Assembly: GCA_019054805.1 (NCBI GenBank)
Contig: JAHQIY010000004.1
Coordinates: 4,092,001-4,156,000 of the forward strand
DNA: 64,000 nt
Source: Brachionus manjavacas
Taxonomy: Eukaryota > Rotifera > Eurotatoria > Ploima > Brachionidae
Reading direction: 5' to 3'
Every line of letters starts with the position of its first letter. The stretch's first letter is position 1. Below are positions 47,990-59,009 of the stretch, piece by piece. Below the pieces are notes generated by a model, which made no database searches, was not told the DNA's origin, and saw only the letters and a list, made by a program, of their open reading frames with translations. The position numbers were made by a program, and so were the translations under genes.

Positions 47990-50783
47990 TTTTTAATTAT
48001 AAAAATATTAATTTGCATAAAATTTAAATTCGTTTCAAGTAAAGGCAAGCTTTTAATAAATTTTTCCCGGCTTGTTTGTACGTTCAGTCTATTACATGAA
48101 AGATAGTAAAATAGGAAATGAAACGTTTTTAAATTTTTTATTTTTTCCGAAACAAAATAAAAATCAAGTTTACAAATTGGCTTCCTTTAGTCACCGTAGA
48201 GATTAGCAAAAATTAATAAAGGTATTCACCTTAAAAGTTACAATTCCTAAATAAATAATTATCAAAACTTTTTTCTTTTCTTTTATTTAAATTAGAGTAT
48301 TATACAAAAATCCTTGTTCTTATTTGTATAGAAGGAGATTCTTAAGCCTTGAGAATATTTCAAACTTCAATTCATATTAAAAACTGATTCAATTTTAAAT
48401 TTTCAACAACTGAAAAAAATTGGCCAACTTATTCTAAAATTCTAGAAATTAATTTTTTAATTCAAGACTAAAAAAATCTATTTTTAATATTTGCAATAGT
48501 TACGATAAAGTTTTTTATATTTTATCAAAATTAATCTAATAAAAATTAATTTAAAAATCTAAATATTAGTCATTTCTTAAGTCCAAAAAATAATTAATCT
48601 AATTTTAAATAGGACAATAAAGAGTAAAAAAATACTTTGAAAATTTCGGGAGTAAAATTAATTTTTAATTTTTTAAAAATATTTATTCTAAAAATTTTAC
48701 TATTTTACGATATTGATTTTTGTTAGTGAATTAAAATGGAACATTAAAGCAGATTCGACAAATATTTGATATTTTTGAAAATACAGGCTTGTATCTTAAA
48801 TTATTAACACGTTTCAAAACTTGTTTGAATGTAAAAAAATGAAATATAGCACTCCATATTAATAAAATATTATTTTTTTATAAGATCATTAGCTTAACTC
48901 TAGATTTGAATGCCTCGATAATAAACAATATTGGGATTATTCTTATCTACTTATTCAAATTATCTATCTTTTCAAGGAATGAACTAAACCTTATAAAATT
49001 TTATATTTAAAAAAAATAATTACGAATAATAAAAATGTTAATCAATGTATAATTTAAATAAATTTGATTTACGATGTTTTTTTTTTATTTTTATAATATG
49101 TTCCAAATTTTTGTTTTGTTTTCTTTTTTTAAATTAAATTAATCAACTAAAATTAACAGTGGCCTTCGTATTTTGTACTCTATTGTTAAAGACCTATTTA
49201 TCTTCGATATTAATTTTAAATCGGGTTTTGTACACAATAAAAAAATTGTATTTAAAACTTAATTTACAAAAAAAATACTCTCGAATCTAGAAAGCCTTTG
49301 GAATAATATAAATTGTTCTAGAATCGAAAAGAAACACTGTTAATGTTGAAAGATGCTCTAGCTAAAATAGTGATACAATTTTTTTTTCATATGACCAACG
49401 AATTTTATCTGATCTGCAAAAATGTCACTTGATAAATTTTATTACTCAAAATTAAAAAAAGGTTATCTCTAAATTTTCACTATTAGATTGTGTCGATGAC
49501 TAACTTCGAAGCTTGATTCATAGTTTGAATTTTAATTTTCACTGTAATTCAAAACATTTGCCATTGAAATTCAAATTTATTCAAATTTTGTTTAAAAATA
49601 ATAAAGATGTAATCGAACAATAATGTTACATAATTTCTAGATAATATATTTTAAAAGCAAGATAAATATTAAATTTAAAAGAACAAAAATGTTTCCATTC
49701 AATTATTTTTGAATACTTATTAGGCTTTGTTTTATGATACCGTAAAATAAAAATAAAATTATGCAATTTATTTATTGCTTTAATGATATCAAATATTTAA
49801 AAACTAATTTTTCTATTAAAAAAAAAATCACATACTTCTTTTCATAAAATGCTTGGAATCACATAATTAACAAACAAACAAAGCAACCAAATAGATTTTT
49901 AATTATTTTTTCTTTTTTTTATCAAAACCCTCTGTGACCATTTGAATCGAGCTGGACGGATGACCAAGGCTTTTTTAGCAAAAATATTTATGACGACTTC
50001 ATATTCATCACAGGATTATGTTACTTAGTGTAAATCAGTGGCGAGAATTGGATTACTTAGAGATAGCTTAAAAATCCAAATATTGACAAGGATCAAAAAA
50101 TTAATTCAATCTGCCAACTCAAATTGGATAGAAATGCGTAATAGTCTACGATAAGCAATTTTAAGAGGCAAAGCAAAGCGTTTTATTTTGCGTTACAAAA
50201 TAAAGCCTTTGCTCATCTAATTAGTCATGTTGCCTTGATTTTTGTTTAAGTGTGCAATGAGCATCGACAATAAGATTTGGCCTAAATTTTAGCTTTTAAT
50301 CACTTAAAAGATAAGTTTTACAATATTCATTAATAATAAAGGTTATGTGATGGCCAAATTTAATTAAAAGTCAATTTATTACTATAATAAATTGCTTTTA
50401 CCAAAAAATGGGCCAAAGCACACAAACGATTTAGATCACTACCCTCAGGGTCAGTGCTGTTATCTTTAATTAAAATAAATTGAACTAGTTTTGTCTCGAT
50501 AAAGTAACTTAAATTTTAAATCAACTACTTTTTTTTATCAGTTAATTAAAAACCTCGAGTTTGTTTAAGCTATCTTTCCTCAATGCATTAATTTCCCAGG
50601 CAACACATTCTAAGACTTTAATTTATTCTTAAATAAATTTTAATTTTAACTGAACACGTGATTTAATTGAAAAATTCTCAAGTTAATTTTGAATAAAAAA
50701 TTAATTCATGCTAAAACATGCCCATCTGACTACCTTATTAATTAAACTAAAATAGATGATTATCAACCGAATAAAAAAATAAA
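47990..50783. other. spacer between divergent DENND2-like and Ku80 genes
   Basis: About 2.8 kb separating two head-to-head genes, likely holding both promoters. Mostly AT-rich. A less repetitive block at about 49,920-50,290 and another at 50,400-50,460 (ACTACCCTCAGGGTCAGTGC, with a short palindrome) stand out. No coding signature was found. Confidence 0.5.
50173..50212. repeat. imperfect 17-bp hairpin upstream of Ku80
   Basis: GCAAAGCGTTTTATTTTG at 50,173-50,190 pairs with CAAAATAAAGCCTTTGC at 50,196-50,212, with one mismatch and one bulge, over a 5-base loop. About 570 bases upstream of the Ku80 start. Confidence 0.6.
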
Positions 50784-53093
50784 ATGTCAAAAAATGAAAC
50801 TGAAGGCCTTGTTTTGGTACTTGATATTGGTGAATCAATGTCAACCAAAATTAGCCGTACCACTACTTATCTACAATCATGTGTGGACATCATTCAGATG
50901 ATTGTGCAGCGGAAAATGTTCCAGTCGGGCAAAGACGAAATCGGTCTGGTTGCATTTGGCTGTGATGAGACTGACAATGAACTATGGGACGGTTCCTCGG
51001 ATGATTATAGACATGTATCGGTTGTTAGATGCTTGTCCATTGTTGACTGGGAAATGCTGGATTATGTGCAGAATAAAATAGCGGTGAGCAATATTAGAGG
51101 TGATGTCCTTGACGGAATTTTGGTCGCTTTGAACCATTTTGTGGAGGATCGAAACAAGAAAAAAGTGTTCAAAGAAAAAAGAGTCATTGTGCTGACAGAT
51201 TTTTCATCATGCTCAAATGATGACTCAAAATTGAAGCAAATAGGCAAGCATTTATCAAGACAGTCGGTCAGATTAGATGTTATAAGCCCGTTTAGTGAAG
51301 AGGACACCAAAAGAGAAGAAAAGCCGAATGGCGCTGATAGTTCAAGTGCAGACACAAATCAGTTCAATGCGAAACAAATGACCATAGGTCAAATAGAGAC
51401 TTTGAATTTGCTGAACAATCTTTGCGAACAAGCAGGAGGCTGTTTGTTCTCTTTTAATGAAACACTCTCGCTGCTGAGCACTTACCAGGCTAGAACCATA
51501 AAATCTTCTGGTACCAAGTACCAAATGACCATTGGAGAAAAATTCTCTCTGCCCATAGTTTCAATGATTAAATGCAAGGAAAACAAGCCTGAGATATTTC
51601 GCTTCAAAAAAGTGTTTGCCAAAGATGAAAATGTGGAATTAAAAACGGACAGGGCTCGCTTTACCAAAGACGACGAGCAACGAGACCTAAATGACAAGAC
51701 AGACACAGTGGACGCTTTCAAATACGGCTCCACTTACGTTCCAATCGACAGCGATACTGTCTCTTTGAAGCTTCAAGTAGAAAAATGCTTTAACATATTG
51801 GGCTTTACCAAGTCTCAGAATGTGCACAAACACTACTTTCTTGGTGATTCAGTTAACCAAATATTGCCCGATCCAAACGCTGGTGCCCAAGTCGAAGAAG
51901 CTTTTGCCAACATGGCTCGAGCCATGTACGAAGAAGATGTGTGCGGAATTGTTAGAAAAGTTTTCAACTCAAGATCTAGTCCCGAAATGGGCTGTCTAAT
52001 TCCCTACATTACCAAAGAGAGCACGTGTTTGCTGTACATTAGCCTTCCGTTTGATGACGATCTAAAAAAGATAACCCTCGAGAATATTTTTTGCTTGAAA
52101 AAATTCAAGCCGACTGAAAAACAACTCAATCTAATTGATGATCTGATTGATAGCATGGACTTGTCGACAAAAACTGACCAAGACGAAGAGGAGACCTACG
52201 ACCCTCACTTGACTTTTAACCCCTATATTCAGCGAATGTTTCAATCTATCGCCTTAAGGGCCACCAATCCGTCTGAGGAGCTTCCCAATTTTCAGGATCA
52301 CATCACCAATTCTCATTTAACTAAGATAGGCAACCGTATGAGAAACGACAAGACTCGGATGATTCTCAAACGGTGCCTGAATGAATTTCCATTGAGAGAA
52401 TTGGCTAAAAAATCCAAAAAGAATGAAGAAAATATATTCGAAAAAACCAAAATCGAAGATAAAGAAGAAATTGAACAACTTACTAGTGTGGCAGATGAAA
52501 ATTTGACAGATATTTTGGAATCCGGTCTGGAAAGTAAAAGAGTTAAAAAAGTCGGCACAGTAAACCCTGTGGATGATTTTAAAATTTTGGCAGAAAAAAT
52601 TGACACCGCGAATACAGAGGAGGCCAAGGAAGAGTTTGAAGAAATTTGTCTACAAATTCAAGAGATTATCAAAGACTTGTTTGAAGAATCATTGCGACAA
52701 GCTAATTCGTTCAATGATGCTGATCTCAATGATATGACAGTATTCTCATTCCAAGAAAAGTCATTCAATTGTGTGAAAATAATGCGCCATTATTCCCTTA
52801 AATTAAATTTTCATAGTGAGTTTAATGTGTTTTTGAAAACGTTAAAAATTTATTTAGTAAATGAATCTTTGAAAATTAAAATGACTAAGCATGTTGAGAA
52901 TTTTTGGCGCAATTTTTTCATGAAAGATAAACTAGGCTTGATTAGCAACTTAGAATGTGGCAATTCTAATGTGAGTGTTGATGCAGCTGAAAAATTTCTG
53001 AGTTGTTTGATTGAAAATTCAAACAATGATGTAGTAAATAATGTAGACATCAAAGAGAAAGAAGAAGTCGAAGATTTGCTAGATCTAATGTAA
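50784..53093 (+). CDS. XRCC5: Ku80 (Ku86), DNA double-strand-break end-binding subunit
   Basis: With Ku70 it forms the ring that binds broken DNA ends and starts non-homologous end joining in the nucleus. One exon of 769 residues (human 732). N-terminal von Willebrand A-type domain (LVLVLDIGESM near 10-20; VIVLTDFSS near 132-140), then the Ku beta-barrel core, with RMFQSIALRA in the arm that follows, a charged linker near 550-600, and the helical C-terminal domain. The protein ends EEVEDLLDLM, matching the DNA-PKcs-recruiting tail of vertebrate Ku80. The start is a good animal context (AAAATG) after stops. No introns, unlike the MRL, XDH and DENND2 genes here. Confidence 0.95.
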   Translation: MSKNETEGLVLVLDIGESMSTKISRTTTYLQSCVDIIQMIVQRKMFQSGKDEIGLVAFGCDETDNELWDGSSDDYRHVSVVRCLSIVDWEMLDYVQNKIAVSNIRGDVLDGILVALNHFVEDRNKKKVFKEKRVIVLTDFSSCSNDDSKLKQIGKHLSRQSVRLDVISPFSEEDTKREEKPNGADSSSADTNQFNAKQMTIGQIETLNLLNNLCEQAGGCLFSFNETLSLLSTYQARTIKSSGTKYQMTIGEKFSLPIVSMIKCKENKPEIFRFKKVFAKDENVELKTDRARFTKDDEQRDLNDKTDTVDAFKYGSTYVPIDSDTVSLKLQVEKCFNILGFTKSQNVHKHYFLGDSVNQILPDPNAGAQVEEAFANMARAMYEEDVCGIVRKVFNSRSSPEMGCLIPYITKESTCLLYISLPFDDDLKKITLENIFCLKKFKPTEKQLNLIDDLIDSMDLSTKTDQDEEETYDPHLTFNPYIQRMFQSIALRATNPSEELPNFQDHITNSHLTKIGNRMRNDKTRMILKRCLNEFPLRELAKKSKKNEENIFEKTKIEDKEEIEQLTSVADENLTDILESGLESKRVKKVGTVNPVDDFKILAEKIDTANTEEAKEEFEEICLQIQEIIKDLFEESLRQANSFNDADLNDMTVFSFQEKSFNCVKIMRHYSLKLNFHSEFNVFLKTLKIYLVNESLKIKMTKHVENFWRNFFMKDKLGLISNLECGNSNVSVDAAEKFLSCLIENSNNDVVNNVDIKEKEEVEDLLDLM

Positions 53094-53191
53094 TTTTTTT
53101 TTAAATTTTTTAAGTCAATTGCATTTTGTAAATCTACTTTTTTAATTATCATTAATTTTGAATTTTGGTTTATTCGTGTAGATTTTATTTT

Positions 53192-53197
53192 AATAAA
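53192..53197 (+). promoter_or_regulatory. candidate polyadenylation signal of Ku80
   Basis: AATAAA about 100 bases after the TAA stop at 53,091-53,093, in a T-rich context. Confidence 0.5.
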
Positions 53198-53579
53198 TAA
53201 ATAATTGTATTTTAAAATATATGTGTTATTTTACTGTGGCTGGCATTGTAAAATTTTGAACAGAATTAACTAAAATACATTTTTTTTTAATAAAAATTTA
53301 AGATTAAAAATTTTAATTTGAAAATTTTTTGAAAAAAAAATTAATACAACTAATATGTTTAAGTTGAGGAGATAATTTTTTTTTTAAATCAAATTTTGAA
53401 AAAAGAACATATTTTTGAAAATGGCTTTGACACATGACTATCTTTACAGTGAGACTACCATAACTGTATTAAAAATTGATTTTGGTGAATTTTTTAGTTT
53501 ATTTTTAATTTCTCTTTTGAATAAAATAAAATGAATTTTTATTTTAAAATATATTATTATACATTTATTCAGAGTTGCT

Positions 53580-53780
53580 TAAAAGTCCCAAATTTAAGTC
53601 AAAGTCATTAAAAAAAGTCTAAGACCAGACATTGACACATGCTAGGCCGAACGGCAGAAATTTAATTTGTCCGTGATTCTGACTGATGGATTGCCGATGC
53701 TTTGTAAAAATAATCAAAATAAAAGTCTTTGGCTCAGACTTTTGAAGAAAAAAAACAAGCCCGGACTTGAGACTTGTGAC
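53580..53780. repeat. short MITE-like inverted-repeat unit
   Basis: AAGTCTAAGACCAGAC near 53,618 pairs imperfectly with GTCTTTGGCTCAGACTT near 53,725. The outer arms share AAGTC/GACTT steps (AGTCAAAGTC and ACTTGAGACTTGTGACT). A related TTAAGTCAAG ... GACTTTGACTTAAA ... ACAAGCCTGG block lies at 2113-2178, suggesting a dispersed family. The middle is richer in GC than its surroundings. Confidence 0.4.
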
Positions 53781-53784
53781 TAAG

Positions 53785-54085
53785 CGTATTTATTTTTTTT
53801 AAAGAAGAAATTAAAAAAAACTAAAAATTCATCAAAATCGATTTTTTGTGACGATTCATTTTAAATTTTACCTAAATCTTAGAAGATCCGAATATTCGAG
53901 TCCTAGTTCTGGAGCGCTTCAATTCAAAAGTATTCTGATATGGCATCAAAAATTCTTTTTAATTTTTCAATTTTATCCAAATCAGAAGTTTTTAGTTGAA
54001 ATAGTTTATGTTGTTCTTTACGAATGTTTATTAATTTTTTAGAATAGAATAGATCTATCGCATCATGTGACCAGTAATCTCTAAC
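53785..54085. other. AT-rich spacer before retrotransposon debris
   Basis: No supported coding or element signature. Confidence 0.4.
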
Positions 54086-54089
54086 TTCC

Positions 54090-54965
54090 CTTCAATATTC
54101 TCTTGTTTTTGCAGATGATTTGGCTACTTTTTTATTTTCAAAAAGATAGGAAATCTTGAGAACATGATTAATAAGTACCTAAAAAATTAAAGGAAAGCTT
54201 TTCAAATCGAAAATGAAAATTTTTATTAAAAAGTCATGTTACATGATCTTTGAGAAAAAACCTAAAGTTAAAATCAATCTTGACCTTAAAATTGGTAATA
54301 ATTTAAACAATGACGAAAAAGTTAAATTCTTTGGCATCACATTCTCACTTTTTCTTACTTTTATGGACTCAAAATTTACCTTTGGTACAATGGTAGATGA
54401 TTTAATAGAGCGGTGTAATTCATGACTTAATATAATAAAATATCTCTTAAATAAGAAATGGGTTTTAAAACCTTTACAAATAAGATACCTTGATTGGAAT
54501 CTTATGAAGCTTGAGATCTTATTAATCTGGTTAATTTGCTTCATTGGATCAGTCTAAAAGTCTAACTAGTAGAAAGAAAAAAAAAGAAGAAAAAAAGAGA
54601 AGGACAAAAAAGAAAAAAAAGAAAAAGATTAATTTAAAATTCAAAATGCAATGCTGATCTATTTTATGTAGTATATGAAAGTATGAAGTAATTTATGAAT
54701 GTTTTTTTTTTGTTATTGTTATTATTACATACCACAGTTACCATAGATGGGATCCTACTGTTTCCCATCTTCGCAAGTCTAGCTTGCTAGCTTGTTGTAA
54801 CTTATATTATTATTATTATTAAATCTTTGATAAGATCAATCTTGGATTATTCTTTTCCTTGTTTAAATTCATTCACAGAGAATGATATCAAAATCTATTT
54901 TGAAGATGAAATATGATACCTCCTTCAATATTATGTACCAAGAGGCTTTTAATAGACTTTTTTTT
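54090..54965 (+). pseudogene. jockey-like RT remnant, interrupted by a second LINE
   Basis: Begins near the catalytic box (LFADDLATF at about 54,108-54,135). It runs through KSCYMIFEKKPKV, then KFFGITFSLFL and MVDDLIERCNS (54,392-54,425), with several stops. At about 54,490 it is interrupted, and it resumes at about 54,823 with RSILDYSFPCLNSFTEN and the EAFNRL end near 54,950. Same family as the copies at 1-760 and 59,010-60,020. Confidence 0.75.
54500..54825 (+). mobile_element. CR1/L2-like 3' tail inserted in the jockey-like remnant
   Basis: Bases 54,735-54,825 carry the shared tail (TTACCATAGATGGGATCC ... CTTCGCAAGTCTAGCTTGCTAG ... TTGTAACTTATA) and (TTA)n run seen at 25,725-25,800 and reversed at 30,800-30,890. 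A purine-rich run lies at 54,570-54,630. Comparison with the uninterrupted copy at 59,830 shows that this block replaces a site within NLYKSLI. The repeated ACAAAT/AAATC at both edges may be the target-site duplication. Confidence 0.65.
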
Positions 54966-54969
54966 TAGC

Positions 54970-55438
54970 TTAAAAGTTCTAAAAGTTCAATTGAAGTTTA
55001 ATTATTTTAATTTAGAGGTTTAGCTTGATTACAAATATTAAAATTAAATCTCTATCTTAAAAGCCATAGCAATTCTTCATAGGTAGCAAAAATGCTTCAA
55101 ATAGAATATTTTAATAATTAAATTTTCTATAACTCATTAATCATTAACTTGAATTCAAAATAGCTTAATAAAAATAGTAACTTTTCAGGATCTGGTCAGT
55201 ACCAATTTTTTGACCATACTGGTCATACGGGTGTCTCTGGAAGCTGTTGTGATTTTTTATACCTGATTGTTTTTAAAATTTTTATTTTTTATGTAAAAAT
55301 TTTTAATAAATTAGAATTATTTTTCTCGAAATCGAAATAAAATAGTTTTAAAGATGTTATGAAGGCATACAATCAAATAGATAAATACATTTATCATAAT
55401 ATAAAGTCTTACAAAATAGAATTTTTTTTGATTTCGAT
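54970..55438. other. AT-rich spacer, 3' side of SNAP29
   Basis: No recognisable gene. It holds the 3' UTR of SNAP29 next to its stop at 55,439. Confidence 0.4.
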
Positions 55439-56092
55439 TTATTTTAAAATCCTTCTCATTTGTGCATTCTGATCATTGATTCTTTCATCTGTTTTTATAC
55501 TTTTATCAGTAATTCTATCAATCATGTTATTTTGCTTGTCCAATTCAAATTGCATTTCTAAACCCATAGCAGCCAGGCGTTTGAGGCCAGAAGACATCTC
55601 GTCCAAATTTTTGTGAATGTCTTTTTCGCGATCTGATCCGGTTATCTGAACAAATTCTGCCTTTGGCTTATTAAAACTTTGTAAATTATTTACACTCACT
55701 GCATCACGTTTTATATCATTTTTTTTCGACTCTGTGCCTACATTTTTTGAGCTCCATCCAAAAAATTTATTTTTGAGTCCACCAAAAACGCTTTTTACTT
55801 GATTTAAATTCTTTTGAGTCGAATTCAAAGTATTATTTACATCATCCAAACGCTCATCAACTTTACTTAATTGTTCACCTTGTCGGTGAAGTTCTACTGC
55901 CGTTTTGGCTCCGATTTCTTGAGTCTCATTAAGAACTCTTAATGCACGGGTGGTGCTTTCGAGACTGTCGTTTTCTACTTTTCCAATTTTTTCCTGTATA
56001 AACCGAATATCATCATCTTCGGCACGGTTTCTATTTCCAAATTTATAATCATCATCATTTGTTTCAAAAGGGTTTTTTGAGTTTAGACTCAT
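55439..56092 (-). CDS. SNAP29: SNAP29-like Qbc-SNARE
   Basis: Provides two of the four SNARE helices in intracellular fusion, including autophagosome-lysosome fusion with syntaxin 17 and a VAMP in other animals (family knowledge). Intronless, 217 residues (human 258). N-terminal NPF motif (SKNPFETN, residues 5-12), the EH-domain binding site typical of SNAP29. First SNARE helix about 40-100 with zero-layer Gln in LHRQGEQL; linker without a palmitoylated Cys cluster, as expected for SNAP29 rather than SNAP25; second SNARE helix about 155-217 with zero-layer Gln in LDKQNNMIDRI. There are no Cys residues at all. The ATG follows a short AT-rich leader. Confidence 0.93.
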   Translation of the reverse strand: MSLNSKNPFETNDDDYKFGNRNRAEDDDIRFIQEKIGKVENDSLESTTRALRVLNETQEIGAKTAVELHRQGEQLSKVDERLDDVNNTLNSTQKNLNQVKSVFGGLKNKFFGWSSKNVGTESKKNDIKRDAVSVNNLQSFNKPKAEFVQITGSDREKDIHKNLDEMSSGLKRLAAMGLEMQFELDKQNNMIDRITDKSIKTDERINDQNAQMRRILK

Positions 56093-56099
56093 TGTTTGC

Positions 56100-56755
56100 T
56101 AGTGAAGATGAAAATTCGAGAATGATTTTTATTTAAAAAAATCTAATTAATACAAAAATAATTTTCCATGATAGAAAAAAAAATAGTTTACGTAAAAATA
56201 AATTATAATTAAGACAATGACTAATTTAAATTTCATTTGAAAGTTTTCATTTCGATTTTTGTTCTTTTTATTTTATGAAGAATACTGGGCATATAATTAC
56301 TAATTAAAAAAATAATTTTTAATAAAAAATGCATAACAAAGTTAAATTTTAAACAAGCTTATTTTTGAGTCAGTTGTGGCTGGATAGTAAATCATAAAAT
56401 TTACCAACAAAATAAATTTTGCGAAATGAATTAAAATTTTAAAGTAGAAAATTAAGTCTGCTAATAGATTTATTCAATTTTTTGTTTATTCCATTTTATG
56501 TTATTTTAATATTATTAAAAAAAAATTTTGTTTAATTAATATAAAATCAAATGTTATTTTTGAAATAGTAAGATTAACTTAATTAATTTTTAAGAGAGAA
56601 ATTAGATAAAAATGATGTAGAAAAGATTTTCGAAAATGGCAAGAACAATATAAAGAGAGAATTTAACTTTTTACTTTTTTAGTTCAATATCTAATTTATC
56701 ATTTAAAATTTATTACTATTTTTATTTTAAAATTACAATTATAATTTTCTGGAAA
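56100..56755. other. AT-rich spacer upstream of SNAP29
   Basis: Probable promoter side of SNAP29. No coding signature was seen on either strand. Confidence 0.4.
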
Positions 56756-56759
56756 AAAT

Positions 56760-57290
56760 TCTAAAATGCTTGATTTGAAACTTGAAAGAAATGCTCGATG
56801 AATCATTTGAATCAGTAAACGAGTTTTTTGAATGTGTAAAGCCGACATTAAAGTTAAAAGCGAGTTCAAAATTACTCCAATTCACAACAGTTCTCCAAGA
56901 AATTTTAAAATTTATAAAAAATATAAAAATATATTCTTTTTGATTTTTACCTTATATTTGATAATATTTCAGTAACGGTTTGATCAAAGACACCACTCAA
57001 TGAATTACTATTTGCAATTTCTGTAATTTCATTTATTTCGCCACAAGAAAGTATTTTTCGGGTCTAATATCTTTCTTAAGCCTAATTTTTATTTTTAACT
57101 ATATTCAGGAAAGAATTTAAAAAAATTTGTATATGGTAACACAGCCTTAATGAATTTAATGTAAATTCGGTTGCGTAATTTGAAAACCGAAATATATCAG
57201 TCGTTTTATTATTTTTTCTTAAACAACCCACATATTCTTGTAGATCTTGAAGAGAGGAATCCAAATATATATATGAAATATTTTTTAAAA
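56760..57290 (-). CDS. unrecognised exon-like segments
   Basis: Three minus-strand segments have open frames. The first is 57,290-57,082 (LDSSLQDLQEYVGCL ... DIFRFSNYATEF). The second is 57,064-56,954, bounded by an acceptor-like ATATTAG and a donor AAG|GTAAAA (TRKILSCGEINEITEI ... SGVFDQTVTEILSNI). The third is about 56,900-56,755 (VNWSNFELAFNFNVGF ... ISFKFQ). The pieces are more polar and varied than surrounding sequence. The first faintly recalls the helix region of mitochondrial-type P450s, but no heme or ExxR motif is present, so I do not assign it. It could be a decayed gene or the end of a small gene whose other exons I cannot see. Confidence 0.3.
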
Positions 57291-57299
57291 TTTTTAAAC

Positions 57300-58990
57300 C
57301 TTTTTTTTTAATTCAAAGTTTTTCTTCGGCTTATTTGGTAGAATTTTTCAAATTAGTAATTATGTTTGACAATTTTTGATCCGATGACGGAACAAGTTTG
57401 AACTGACCTTATTTGCTTATCGTTTTCAGCGGGTCTTGATTAATAGAAAATAATTTTACTAGAATTTTAAGATTAGCCGATGGGTCCGTTGTCTAATGTT
57501 GTTATTTTTTATGGGTTAAGAGGTTAATGAGGTATCACCTCAATACCCAAAAATCCCACCCATTTACCCCTAAAAATAAAATATTTAACATAATTAGACT
57601 GAAAGGACAAACATGATCACAATGACGTCATTTTTTATGAAAAATTTAAAATTTTGTTTCTCCTTTTTTTACAAAAATAATTTGATTTTATTTGATAAAA
57701 ATATTCATTCTGTATTATCAATAATCGTCAATATTTTATAAAAATGAATCAGAACAAACAAAAAGAAGTTAAAAAAAAAAGTATTCGATGGAAGATCTTG
57801 AAAACGCAAAAAAAGATGTTTTTGAAAAAAAATTGAACACTACTCAAGCTTAAATTTATACAACATTCCGAGACAGATCTTTTAAACTTATCTTTTTAAC
57901 TAGAAAAAAATCAAACTTAAAATTTATTTTGAATTCGTTTAACTTTTTTTCTAAATAGTTATGTTTTAGCGTATATTTAAAAGAATAATAATAAAGAATA
58001 TTTTAAATATTTATATTTTTAAAAATAACACTTAAAATCCTTTTTTTAATTATTATCGGGCTAATTGGGTGAATTCGGTGAATATTCTGGAAAAGAGGTT
58101 AGTTTTGGGGCAAAATATATTTGTTTTTCGGGGTATTTCGGTTAACCTAATTATCCCTATTAGCCCTAACATCAATAACCGCAGGAGGTAAATGGGTGAG
58201 TCAAAAAAATAGGTCTAATTCCGTGACAATTTTTGGAGTTTTCGAACAAAATGAGATCGTTTTTTGCAATAAAAAAAAATAGGTCACCCGGTTAGGCTCA
58301 TTTACCATAAGTTCAGAATTTTAATTTATTCTTATTACAAGAATATGAAAAATAAAAAGGATAGATGATCATTGATTTATTCTATAAATTAACGCTGTTT
58401 ATTAAATAAACCAAATTTATTTATTTTTTGTTAAGGAAATAAATTTCATTTTGTAAAGATGAATCCTGAAACATGATATTTGAAATTTACTTTGCTTTGG
58501 GCAAAATAATAGAAGATGCTATTAACAGACTTGGAAATTTAATTTTAGAAAATTATTTCCAGTTTTTCATTAGAAGAAGACAGCATAATATTTGACAAAA
58601 ATTTTCATTTTGTCTTGAGAGTGAAAACGGTAAAAATTCAAACAATGACGAGGAAAATGAAAACTTTTTATTTTTAAATTGGGAGAAATTTAATTGTTTA
58701 AAAATTTAAAGAAATGTTTTAGACAAAAATATTTCTAATATTTTTTTTTTTAAATTTTGACAATTTTTACAAAAGAATAATATAATAAAAGAATAAATAA
58801 AACAAAAAATCTCAAGAAACTGAACTAACTGAACAAAATGATTAAAACATGATATCCAACTAAAAAAAATCATTTAAAAAAAAAGGAAAAAACACAAGAT
58901 TCAGTTTGTCGGATTGTTTTCAGATCGTCAATACATAAAACCACAAACTAATCAAGAATACCTTATATTTTAATTTTTGATTTTTTTTTC
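57300..58990. other. AT-rich stretch with inverted GGTAAATGGGTG copies
   Basis: CACCCATTTACC at 57,557-57,568 is exactly complementary to 58,187-58,198. Both sites lie in G/C-richer patches (57,480-57,590 and 58,040-58,320) with further GGTTAA/TTAACC-like steps. These may be the ends of an element of about 0.7-0.8 kb. No coding was seen. Confidence 0.35.
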
Positions 58991-59009
58991 AATTATTAAT
59001 TAAAACTGA

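Noticed and set aside
52313-53152. Two minus-strand open frames of about 100 codons within Ku80
   Set aside because: Antisense shadows of the Ku80 exon.
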